From positions 1 to 64,000 of the forward strand of contig CAWJDY010000003.1 of assembly GCA_963841705.1 (NCBI GenBank): DNA of 64,000 nucleotides. Direction: 5' to 3'. The stretch comes from VAZQ01 sp963841705. GTDB lineage: Bacteria; Pseudomonadota; Alphaproteobacteria; Rhizobiales; Xanthobacteraceae. This document shows, piece by piece, positions 24,728-32,158 of the stretch. Position numbers and translations under genes: made by a program. The number at the start of each line of letters is the position of its first letter. The stretch's first letter is position 1. The notes under the pieces are model-generated. The model saw only the letters and a program-made list of their open reading frames with translations, did no database searches and was not told the DNA's origin.

Positions 24728-24828
24728 CGAATGTTTCCTCACCCCGGTTCACCAGCCGCCGCATCACGCAATAGCGCCAGCTTGAATTGCGCAGATCGAG
24801 TGCTACCCAGATGCCAAGGAGAAATTGA

Positions 24829-25080
24829 TTGGCCCAATTGATTGTTCGCAACTTGGAAGAGGCGGTCAAGCGCAAGCTCAAGCAGCGTGCAGCCCGCCAC
24901 GGCCATTCCATGGAGCAGGAAATCCGCGAAATTCTTCGCAACGCCGTGAAGGATGAGGGGCGCCGGCGCAAAGGATTTGGTGCCGCAGTGGTGGAGCTGT
25001 TTAAGGGTATTGGCCTGGAGGAGCCGATTCAGGAGTTGCACGGGTATACGGTTCACCCGGTCAAGTTTGATGATGACTGA
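24829..25080 (+). CDS. FitA-like ribbon-helix-helix antitoxin, orphan
   Basis: The 83-residue protein opens AQLIVRNLEEAVKRKLKQRA and ARHGHSMEQEIREILRNAV, a clear FitA/StbC-type ribbon-helix-helix DNA-binding domain, followed by a tail (GIGLEEPIQELHGYTVHPVK) that would bind the toxin. A TTG start at 24829 is fixed by AGGAG some seven bases upstream and by the family N-terminus. FitA antitoxins are normally followed at once by a VapC/FitB PIN-domain toxin. Here only 32 bp separate it from the convergent molybdenum-hydroxylase gene, so the toxin is missing. Confidence 0.85.
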   Translation: MAQLIVRNLEEAVKRKLKQRAARHGHSMEQEIREILRNAVKDEGRRRKGFGAAVVELFKGIGLEEPIQELHGYTVHPVKFDDD

Positions 25081-25112
25081 TCATTGTCAGCGCGGTTTCC
25101 CTCGGTCCAGAG

Positions 25113-27509
25113 TCAAACCTTCCCCAGCGCCTGGAGAATGCGCCCGGGGGTGAACGGCATCTCGGTCAGGGGCTTTGCGCCGAGCGGACGCAGAGCATCG
25201 TTGATCGCATTCATGACGGCGCCCGGTGCGCCGGCCGTGCCCGCCTCGCCGGCGCCCTTGGCGCCAAGCTCTGAATCGGCCGTCGGTGTCACCACATGCC
25301 CGACCTCGATGTCGGGCATCTCGGCCGCCATGGGAACGAGATAGTCGGCCATATTGCCGTTGAGGAGCTGCCCGCGCTCGTCGTAGAGGCAATGCTCGAA
25401 CAGCGCTGCGCCGATCCCTTGCACGATCCCGCCCCTGATCTGCTCGTCGACGAGCTGCGGGTTGATCACCGTGCCGCAGTCCTCGACACACCAGTGCTTG
25501 AGCAGCGTGACGAAGCCGCTGTCCACATCGACTTCGATATGGCTCGCCTGGATGCCGTTGGTGAAGGCGAACGGCCATTGCCGCGGAACGTAGTGACGCG
25601 TTGCGACCAGCTCGGCCTGAAAGCCCGGCGGCAACGTATCCGGGCGGAAATAGGCGATGCGGGCGAGCTCGTGCAACGCAAGGCGCTCCGTGCCGCTGTC
25701 GACGTCAACGATCGCTCCGCTCCTGATGTCGAGATTCTCGGGCTTGGCCTGCAGGATCGACGCGGCGCAGGCGAGCACGTTGGCGCGCAGCGCCTTGCCC
25801 GCCTGCCACGCCGCCTCTCCGCCGATGCCGGCCGCACGCGAGGCCCAGGTGCCGCCCCCATAGGGCGTGGTGTCGGTATCGCCGGTGATCACCCGCACGC
25901 GCTCGATCGGTACTCCGAACGACGACGCGGCGACCTGGGCGATGACCGCCTCCGCGCCCTGACCCTGCTCCGTCACCCCGGTGTGACAAATGATGGCGCC
26001 TTGCGCATCGAGCCGGATCGTCACGCCGTCCTGGGCGGAGATCCTGGCTCCGCCGATGCCGTAGAAGGCGGCGGACGGATTTGTCACCTCGATGAAAGCG
26101 GCAAAGCCTATTCCGCGGTACACTCCCTGAGCGCGCAACTGCCGCTGCTGCGCACGCAATCCGGCGTAATCCATCATCGCGTCGATATGCGCGAGACAGG
26201 CATGATGCGACAGCGCCTCGAATTTGATGCCTGAAGCGCCGCTCGAAGGATGCGCATCGTCGGGGATGAGATTGCGCCGGCGGATTTCCAGCGGATCCAT
26301 ACCGATCCTTGCGGCGGCGAGCTCCACCAGGCCTTCCGTGACCGCCGTCGCAATGGGATGGCCGACTGCGCGGTACTGGCACATGACGTTCTTGTTCTGG
26401 AACACCACGCGCGCGCGGGCGCGATAACTCGCGCAGGTGTAAGGTCCTCCCATGAGATTGACGACCTGGTTCGCTTCGATCCCGGACGTGCGGGGATAGA
26501 CGGAGTAAGGACCGATGCCGGTGAGATCGTCGATCTCCCAGGCGGTGATTGTGCCGTCGCGCTTCACGCCGATCCTGGCCTTGATGCGGTGATCGCGCGC
26601 ATGAATGTCGGTCACGAAGCTCTCGATGCGATCGGCAACGAACTTGATCGGACGCTCCAATAGTTTCGACAGCGCTACCGTCGCCATCTCGTCGGCATAG
26701 GTGTGCACCTTGATGCCGAACGAACCGCCGACATCCTTGGTGATGACCCGCACCTGATGCTCCTCGAGGCCGAGATGCTTGGCGAAGAGGTTTTGCATCA
26801 TGTGGGGCGCCTGCGTGCCGTGATAGACGGTGAGGCGCATATCGCCGGGGTTCCAGTCCGCCACGATCGCGCGCGGCTCGTTGGTCACGCCCGTATGGCG
26901 GCCGAACACGAAGGTTGTCTCCACGACCGCATCGGCTTCGACGAAACCTCGGTCGGGCTCGCCCGCAACATGCACGCGTTCGAAGGTGAGATTGTCGCCA
27001 AGTTCGGGATGGATGATCGGCGTGCCCGCGTCGAGCGCCGTCTCCGGGTCGGTGACCGCCGGCAGCTCCTGGTACTCGACTTGCACGAGCTCGCACGCGT
27101 CCTCTGCTTCTGCCCGCGTGCGCGCGACCACCGCGCAGACCGCCTCGCCTTGCCAGCAGGCGCGCTCCACGGCGAGCGCGTGCTGGGGCGCCGATTTGAT
27201 GCCTTTGAGGTGAGTGAGCACGCCGACCCAAGGGGTGATCACCTTGACGAGCTCGGCGCCGGTGACGATCGCGATCACCCCGGGCGAGCTGCGAGCCGCC
27301 TCGCCGTCGATTGCGCTTATGCGCGCATGCGCGTGGGGGGAGCGCACGAAGGCAACGTGGGCCATGCGCGGGAGGTTGAGGTCGCTCACGTATTGTGCGC
27401 GGCCCTGGGTGAGGCGCCCGAGATTTGGCCGCGGGACCGAACGCCCGATATAGGAGTTCGGGCGATCGAGCGCGGAGAGGATCGGAGCGCAATCTTCGGC
27501 AATCTTCAT
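25113..27509 (-). CDS. molybdenum hydroxylase large (molybdopterin-binding) subunit, CoxL-like
   Basis: The 798-residue protein is the catalytic subunit of a CoxMSL/xanthine-dehydrogenase-type enzyme. Visible are SYIGRSVPRPNLGRLTQGRA near the start, the molybdopterin motif VGGSFGIKVHTYADEMATVA, the loop QYRAVGHPIATAVTEGLVEL replacing AYRCSFR of true CO dehydrogenase, GVTEQGQGAEAVIAQVAAS, and LGAKGAGEAGTAGAPGAVMN with the active-site Glu. It forms an M-S-L gene order with the two genes upstream, each joined by an ATGA overlap, so the three subunits are made in balance. The substrate is probably a heterocycle, aldehyde or CoA-thioester and is not determined. Confidence 0.92.
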   Translation of the reverse strand: MKIAEDCAPILSALDRPNSYIGRSVPRPNLGRLTQGRAQYVSDLNLPRMAHVAFVRSPHAHARISAIDGEAARSSPGVIAIVTGAELVKVITPWVGVLTHLKGIKSAPQHALAVERACWQGEAVCAVVARTRAEAEDACELVQVEYQELPAVTDPETALDAGTPIIHPELGDNLTFERVHVAGEPDRGFVEADAVVETTFVFGRHTGVTNEPRAIVADWNPGDMRLTVYHGTQAPHMMQNLFAKHLGLEEHQVRVITKDVGGSFGIKVHTYADEMATVALSKLLERPIKFVADRIESFVTDIHARDHRIKARIGVKRDGTITAWEIDDLTGIGPYSVYPRTSGIEANQVVNLMGGPYTCASYRARARVVFQNKNVMCQYRAVGHPIATAVTEGLVELAAARIGMDPLEIRRRNLIPDDAHPSSGASGIKFEALSHHACLAHIDAMMDYAGLRAQQRQLRAQGVYRGIGFAAFIEVTNPSAAFYGIGGARISAQDGVTIRLDAQGAIICHTGVTEQGQGAEAVIAQVAASSFGVPIERVRVITGDTDTTPYGGGTWASRAAGIGGEAAWQAGKALRANVLACAASILQAKPENLDIRSGAIVDVDSGTERLALHELARIAYFRPDTLPPGFQAELVATRHYVPRQWPFAFTNGIQASHIEVDVDSGFVTLLKHWCVEDCGTVINPQLVDEQIRGGIVQGIGAALFEHCLYDERGQLLNGNMADYLVPMAAEMPDIEVGHVVTPTADSELGAKGAGEAGTAGAPGAVMNAINDALRPLGAKPLTEMPFTPGRILQALGKV

Positions 27510-27994
27510 GTGCGGGCTCCCGCGCGCGCCTGTGCCACCGCCTCAACCGCATCTACGATCGCCTGATAGCCCGTGCAGCGGCAGTAGTTTCCGGAAAGAT
27601 AGTCGCGGATCGCTTCACGGCTCGGCACGCCGCCGGCGCTCAACAGCTCCTGCGCCGTGAGCAGCATCCCGGGCGTGCAATAGCCGCACTGCAGAGCGTT
27701 GCGCTCGATGAACGCCCGCTGGAGATCCGCGATCTCATTCGTTCCGGCAAGTCCTTCGATCGTGGTGACCTGCATCCCCTCGCACTGCACAGCGAGCATC
27801 AGGCAGCCGCGAACCACTGCGCCATTCACCCGCACGGAACAGGCGCCGCATACGCCATGCTCGCAGCCGACATGACTGCCAGTGAGCGCGAGCCTTTCGC
27901 GGAGAAAATCGACAAGCGTTGTGCGTGCATCGACTCGCTCGAAGACTTTCTCGCCGTTCACATCCAGCGCAATCTCATGGAAGCGTTCGTTCAT
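27506..27994 (-). CDS. molybdenum hydroxylase 2Fe-2S small subunit, CoxS-like
   Basis: The 162-residue protein carries two iron-sulfur clusters. The plant-type N-terminal domain has GSHVGCEHGVCGACSV with a further Cys at about 79 (GCLMLAV), and the helical C-terminal domain has LQCGYCTPGMLL and NYCRCTGYQAIV. Electrons pass from the molybdenum centre through these clusters to FAD. ATG 27994 overlaps the upstream FAD-subunit stop and its own TGA overlaps the large-subunit ATG 27509. Length and motifs match the family. Confidence 0.94.
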   Translation of the reverse strand: MNERFHEIALDVNGEKVFERVDARTTLVDFLRERLALTGSHVGCEHGVCGACSVRVNGAVVRGCLMLAVQCEGMQVTTIEGLAGTNEIADLQRAFIERNALQCGYCTPGMLLTAQELLSAGGVPSREAIRDYLSGNYCRCTGYQAIVDAVEAVAQARAGART

Positions 27995-28902
27995 GCCCGC
28001 GGCTCCGGGCCGTGTTGCGCAGCAAGCTGCTGTGATACTCGCCGCAGCAGCACGCCGGCCAGATGCAGTTTCACCGCGGCGGAGCCCACAATGTCGTCGC
28101 TCGGATGCAGCTCCTCCCCAAGCACATGCACCGCCGCATCGAGATCGCCGCCCATCAATGCAGCTTCCGCTCTGTGCGCGCGCACCGGAACGGAGCCGAG
28201 GCCGAAATAGGCAAGACGCAGATCCCGCAGGCGTTCTCCCGGGACATCGGCGCAGGCGGCGAGGCCGACCATGGCGTAGTCGCCATGCCGCCGCGCGAAT
28301 TCGGCAAACCCGACGCGGGCTGCAGGGCTCGCAGCGGGGATACGGATTGCCGTGAGCACATCGCGCGCGCCCAGTGCCGTCTCGAACAGGCCTTTGAAGA
28401 AATCCGCGGCCTTTACCGTTCGCCCGCCCTCCGGGCCGGAGATGGCAATCTCGCCGCTCATGGCGACAAGGCAGGCCGGTAGCTCGGCAGCGGGGTCGGC
28501 CAATGCAATGGAGCCACCGATTGTCCCGCGATGGCGAATGGCGGGATGACCGATGTGGGGCATGGCCAACGCGATCAGCGGTGCATAGCGCGCGATATCG
28601 GTGGAGTGTTCCGCCTGGACGTGGCGAACCAGCGCGCCGATCTCGATGGTTCCGTCCGCGTGGCGTATGCGATCAAGTCCGGAAATGCCGTTGATATCGA
28701 CCAGCAGTTCCGGGCGGTCGAGCCGCATATTCAGCGTCGCGATCAGGCTTTGGCCGCCGGCAAGCAGTCGTGCCTCCTCGTGCGCCAACAGCTCGATCGC
28801 GTGCGCCAGCGAACCCGCCCTGGCATAGGCGAAGGGTGCCGGTTTCAGCGTTGCCTCCCGCTTGCGTTTTGCGCATTGTCGCTGCCCGGCGCGTGCCGTC
28901 AA
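27991..28902 (-). CDS. molybdenum hydroxylase FAD-binding subunit, CoxM-like
   Basis: This FAD subunit has the two conserved flavin motifs AGGQSLIATLNMRL and TIGGSIALADPAAELPA, then the C-terminal CO-dehydrogenase flavoprotein domain. Family members almost always begin MKPAPFxYxRP; here LKPAPFAYARAGSL starts at a CTG (28848) preceded by GGGAGG, with no ATG or GTG close by. I therefore think translation starts at CTG 28848; the coordinates given extend to the TTG at 28902 that overlaps the upstream stop. It is first in the M-S-L gene set, directly after the 2-hydroxyacid dehydrogenase gene. Confidence 0.88.
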   Translation of the reverse strand: MTARAGQRQCAKRKREATLKPAPFAYARAGSLAHAIELLAHEEARLLAGGQSLIATLNMRLDRPELLVDINGISGLDRIRHADGTIEIGALVRHVQAEHSTDIARYAPLIALAMPHIGHPAIRHRGTIGGSIALADPAAELPACLVAMSGEIAISGPEGGRTVKAADFFKGLFETALGARDVLTAIRIPAASPAARVGFAEFARRHGDYAMVGLAACADVPGERLRDLRLAYFGLGSVPVRAHRAEAALMGGDLDAAVHVLGEELHPSDDIVGSAAVKLHLAGVLLRRVSQQLAAQHGPEPRA

Positions 28903-29813
28903 TGCTTGGCTGCGCTCGGATCGACGATCTCGCGCACGATGTCGATCGCCCGCCGCATCAATGTCATCGAGGCCTCCAGCGTCCGAAATGCTGCATGCGA
29001 CGTGAGTGTCACGTTCTCCATCAGGGCGAGCGGATGATCCGGTTTCAGCGGCTCGGCATGGAACACGTCGAGCCCGGCGTGCCTGACATGCCCGCTCCTG
29101 AGAGCCTCGATGAGGGCGGCTTCATCGATAAGCGCTCCGCGCGCGGTATTGACCAGGATCACGCCCGGCTTTGTCCGCGCCAGTTGGCTGGCGCCGATGA
29201 GGGCGCGCGTCTCATCCGTGAGCGCGAGGTGAAGCGAGATAACATCGGCGCGCGCAAGGAGCGTATCAAGCGCGACCAGCGGCACGCCGGCATCGGAGCG
29301 CGGGGTGCGATTCCAGGCGATGACCTGCATTCCGATGCCGCGGGCAATGCGCGCGACTTCGCGGCCGATGCCGCCGAGCCCGATGAGGCCGAGTATCTTG
29401 TCCTTGAGCTGCATGCTCTCCAGCGGCTCCCACGTGCCGCGTCGGATGGAGCGGTCCATGCGCGCAAGCTCGCGGCAGCAGGCAAACATCAGCGCAATGG
29501 TATGCTCGGCGACCGCGGTGTCGCCGTAGCCCTTGATGGTGTGCACTGCGATGCCGAGGCCACTGAGAGCGGCGACATCCATGTAGCTCGAGGCGCCGGT
29601 GCCGAGGAAAACGATGTGCCTGAGCTGCGGGCACCGCGCGATGAGCTCCGTCGGCATATACGAGTGGTCGTCGAGACAGATCTCGTACTCGGCCAGAAGC
29701 CGCGGCAGGTCCTGCGATGAAAATGGATCGCTGTTGATGGTGATCGGCGGATCGTCGGAACGGCCTACGCGAGCGAAAACCGGCGCGAGCTGCTGGTTGC
29801 AATCGATGAACAT
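28899..29813 (-). CDS. D-isomer 2-hydroxyacid dehydrogenase family protein
   Basis: The protein of about 304 residues has the NAD-binding Rossmann motif LIGLGGIGREVARIARGIGM, the substrate-side ISLHLALTDETRALIGA, the catalytic Arg in NTARGALIDEAAL, the Glu in the GLDVFHAEPL segment and a His in LTSHAAFRTLEAS. Such enzymes reduce or oxidise 2-keto/2-hydroxyacids. ATG 29813 is preferred to a GTG at 29822. It is upstream of, and overlaps by a few bases, the open frame of the molybdenum-hydroxylase FAD subunit, so it probably belongs to the same operon. Confidence 0.88.
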   Translation of the reverse strand: MFIDCNQQLAPVFARVGRSDDPPITINSDPFSSQDLPRLLAEYEICLDDHSYMPTELIARCPQLRHIVFLGTGASSYMDVAALSGLGIAVHTIKGYGDTAVAEHTIALMFACCRELARMDRSIRRGTWEPLESMQLKDKILGLIGLGGIGREVARIARGIGMQVIAWNRTPRSDAGVPLVALDTLLARADVISLHLALTDETRALIGASQLARTKPGVILVNTARGALIDEAALIEALRSGHVRHAGLDVFHAEPLKPDHPLALMENVTLTSHAAFRTLEASMTLMRRAIDIVREIVDPSAAKH

Positions 29814-29887
29814 CGTTCTCACGGGGACGATGCCTCTCCACTTCCGGCCATGCTACGTTCAGCCACCGGGCACGATGGAGGAGGTCG

Positions 29888-30670
29888 ATGGAAGAATTCA
29901 AGGGCAAGGTCGTGGTCATTACAGGCGCAAGCCGCGGGATCGGCCGCGGCATTGCAGTGGCATTCGCCCGCGAAGGCGCCCAGACCGTGCTTGCCTCCTC
30001 GTCCGAGCAAAACCTCGCGGCGGCAGCAAGCGCGATCGCCGCTCACGGTGCGCAGCCGGTGACGGTTGCGGGGGATCTGCGTACCCTTGCGGCTTGCGAG
30101 CAACTGTTCCGCCGCGTGAAGGAAAGTTTCGGGCGCTGCGATATCCTGGTGAACAACGCGGGTGCCACCCGCGCCGGCAACTTTCTCGACCTTCCCGACG
30201 AGGTATGGCTCGACGGCTTCGCGCTGAAATTCTTCGGCGCGGTGCGATTGACCCGGCTGTTCTGGCCGATGCTCAAGGCGGCGCAGGGTCACGTCGTCAA
30301 CATCATTGGCGGGGCCGCGCGCACGGTGGAGCCGGAGTTCCTGGTGGGAGGCTCGGTGAATGCCGCGGCTGCAAACTTCACCAAGGGTCTCTCCCGGCTC
30401 GGTATGCGCGATGGCGTTCAGGTGAATGCCGTTCACCCCGGCCAGACTGCGACCGAGCGTACCGAGCGCCTGATCGAGCAGCGCGCCGCGGCAGCCGGCA
30501 AAACCGTCGAAGAGGTACGCAAGGCGATGGTCGAGAAGAACGGAACCCGCCGGATGGCTACGCCGGAGGATATTGCCGAGCTCACGGTGTTTCTATGCTC
30601 GGAGCGCGCGCGGCACATCCAGGGGACGGCAATCGCGGTCGACGGCGGCGCTACCCCTGGTCTCTATTAA
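29888..30670 (+). CDS. SDR-family protein lacking the catalytic Ser-Tyr-Lys
   Basis: The 260-residue protein has a normal cofactor site (VVITGASRGIGRGIAVAFAR), the NNAG motif (ILVNNAGATRAG) and the C-terminal VFLCSERARHIQGTAIAVDG followed by G, all typical of short-chain dehydrogenases. The active site is not: after HVVNIIGGAAR the expected Ser is Gly, and in the helix GGSVNAAAANFTKGLS, aligned on NFTK, Tyr is Gly and Lys is Asn. It may use another chemistry, act as a binding protein or be in early decay. GGAGG precedes ATG 29888. It is divergent from the hydroxyacid dehydrogenase and points away from the molybdenum-hydroxylase operon. Confidence 0.85.
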   Translation: MEEFKGKVVVITGASRGIGRGIAVAFAREGAQTVLASSSEQNLAAAASAIAAHGAQPVTVAGDLRTLAACEQLFRRVKESFGRCDILVNNAGATRAGNFLDLPDEVWLDGFALKFFGAVRLTRLFWPMLKAAQGHVVNIIGGAARTVEPEFLVGGSVNAAAANFTKGLSRLGMRDGVQVNAVHPGQTATERTERLIEQRAAAAGKTVEEVRKAMVEKNGTRRMATPEDIAELTVFLCSERARHIQGTAIAVDGGATPGLY

Positions 30671-30825
30671 GGGGGTCACATCTTTGATAGATCCAAATAA
30701 GGCAGCTTGCGCCCGCCGTTGCGGGCTGCTCTCATGGCCAGGCACATTGCCGGGACTTGCAGGATCACTCTGACGGCCGTTAACCATGGCCTTGCGTCCG
30801 GCAGTCGAGCTTTTGGGAGGACGAC

Positions 30826-31446
30826 GTGACCAAGATGATACAACGCCTATTCGGTGCAGCGGTATTTTTGATGCTGACCACCGCTTTCAGCTTTGCCCAG
30901 CAGCCGCAGACGGTGCGGATTCGAGGGCAGATCGAGAAGGCTGACGGTGACCTGTTGCAGATCAAGGCGCGCAATGGCGACGAGATGAAAGTCAAGCTGG
31001 TCGATCCGGCGCGAGTCATGGCCCTGGTGAAAGCGTCGCTTGCGGACATCAAGGTCGGCACTTTTGTCGGTGTTACCGCCATGCCGCAGGCCGACGGCAC
31101 TCAGAAAGCGATTGCAATCCACATCCTCCACGAGTCGCAAAGAGGAGTCGTGCCGGAGAGATTTGGACCATGGGATCTCCGACCTGGCAGCACGATGACC
31201 AATGCAATTGTCGAGACCAGCGTCAGCGGGGTGGATGGGCAGACGCTCACTGTCAAGTACAAGGATGGAGAGAAGAAAGTATCTGTTCCCCCCGACACGC
31301 AAATCGTCGTAGTGACCCCAGGTAGCAAGGACGAGCTCAAGCCGGGAGTGGCCGCGATCGTAATGGCCGCAACCAAGCAGCCCGATGGGTCATTGACCAC
31401 TCCCGCTATTTATGTTGGCCGGAACGGGGTCGTGCCGCCGATGTAA
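30826..31446 (+). CDS. exported DUF5666-like protein, copy 1
   Basis: GTG 30826 after GGGAGG gives 206 residues. The first 24 (TKMIQRLFGAAVFLMLTTAF) are a signal peptide. The rest looks like small beta domains: TVRIRGQIEKADGDLLQIKA, then KVGTFVGVTAMPQADGTQKA, then TVKYKDGEKKVSVPPDTQIV, the kind of repeats I associate with DUF5666, ending VGRNGVVPPM. About half of its residues match the next gene, which follows 95 bp downstream, so the pair arose by tandem duplication. Probably periplasmic; function unknown. Confidence 0.75.
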   Translation: MTKMIQRLFGAAVFLMLTTAFSFAQQPQTVRIRGQIEKADGDLLQIKARNGDEMKVKLVDPARVMALVKASLADIKVGTFVGVTAMPQADGTQKAIAIHILHESQRGVVPERFGPWDLRPGSTMTNAIVETSVSGVDGQTLTVKYKDGEKKVSVPPDTQIVVVTPGSKDELKPGVAAIVMAATKQPDGSLTTPAIYVGRNGVVPPM

Positions 31447-31540
31447 CGGGCCTTCCGCAGCCGGCGGCTAGTGCTGCGGTGGCAGTGCAGCCGCCGTTCC
31501 TCAGCGGTGACCGCACGTTTGCAAGACCAGAAGAACAGAT

Positions 31541-32158
31541 GTGAGCAAGATAGTGAAAGCTCTGGCCAGTGTGGCCTTCTGGCTTAGTCTGGCTTGTTCT
31601 CATGCTCTCGCTGAGCAGCAGACAACCCGGATCCGCGGCACGATCGATGCTGTGGATGGGCCAATAATTATCGTCAAGTCGCGCGATGGGCGGACGAGCT
31701 ACAAGGTCAAGCTGACCGACAACGCGGCGGTGCGGGGTATCGTCAAGGCGGCGCTCACCGACATCAAGGAGAATTCTTTTATCGGAGTGACCGGGATTCC
31801 CCAGGCCGACGGCACCCAGAAGGCGATCGAAGTGCACGTTTATCCCGAGGCATTGCGCGGTACCGGCGAAGGCCATCGGCCCTGGGATCTCGTGCCCAAT
31901 AGCACCATGACCAACGCCAGCGTGGCGCAGATGGTGAAGGGAGTGGAGGGCGACGAGATCACGCTCAAATACAGGGATGGGGAAAAGAAAATCCATGTTG
32001 CGCCGGACACGGTGATCGTGACTTACGTTCCCGGAGATAAAAGCGAGCTGACGCCGGGGGCAAGAATTTTCATCGCTGCCGCAAACAGGAAAGAGGACGG
32101 TACGCTTGAAGCCGCCGCCGTATCCGTCGGTCGCGACGGTATTACCCCGCCTATGTGA
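31541..32158 (+). CDS. exported DUF5666-like protein, copy 2
   Basis: GTG 31541 gives 205 residues, with a signal peptide ending near SHALAEQQ. It repeats the plan of its upstream neighbour: TTRIRGTIDAVDGPIIIVKS, ENSFIGVTGIPQADGTQKAI, PNSTMTNASVAQ and VGRDGITPPM. Motifs ADGTQKA, TMTNA and the closing PPM are shared exactly. The two genes have diverged in the middle (RGVVPERFGPWDL versus RGTGEGHRPWDL). Its end overlaps the convergent dnaE2 end by eight bases. Confidence 0.75.
   Translation: MSKIVKALASVAFWLSLACSHALAEQQTTRIRGTIDAVDGPIIIVKSRDGRTSYKVKLTDNAAVRGIVKAALTDIKENSFIGVTGIPQADGTQKAIEVHVYPEALRGTGEGHRPWDLVPNSTMTNASVAQMVKGVEGDEITLKYRDGEKKIHVAPDTVIVTYVPGDKSELTPGARIFIAAANRKEDGTLEAAAVSVGRDGITPPM

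Noticed and set aside
25705..27552. A 615-codon frame overlapping the CoxL-like gene
   Set aside because: It is out of frame with the conserved molybdopterin subunit and is mostly Arg/Pro/Ala/His shadow sequence.
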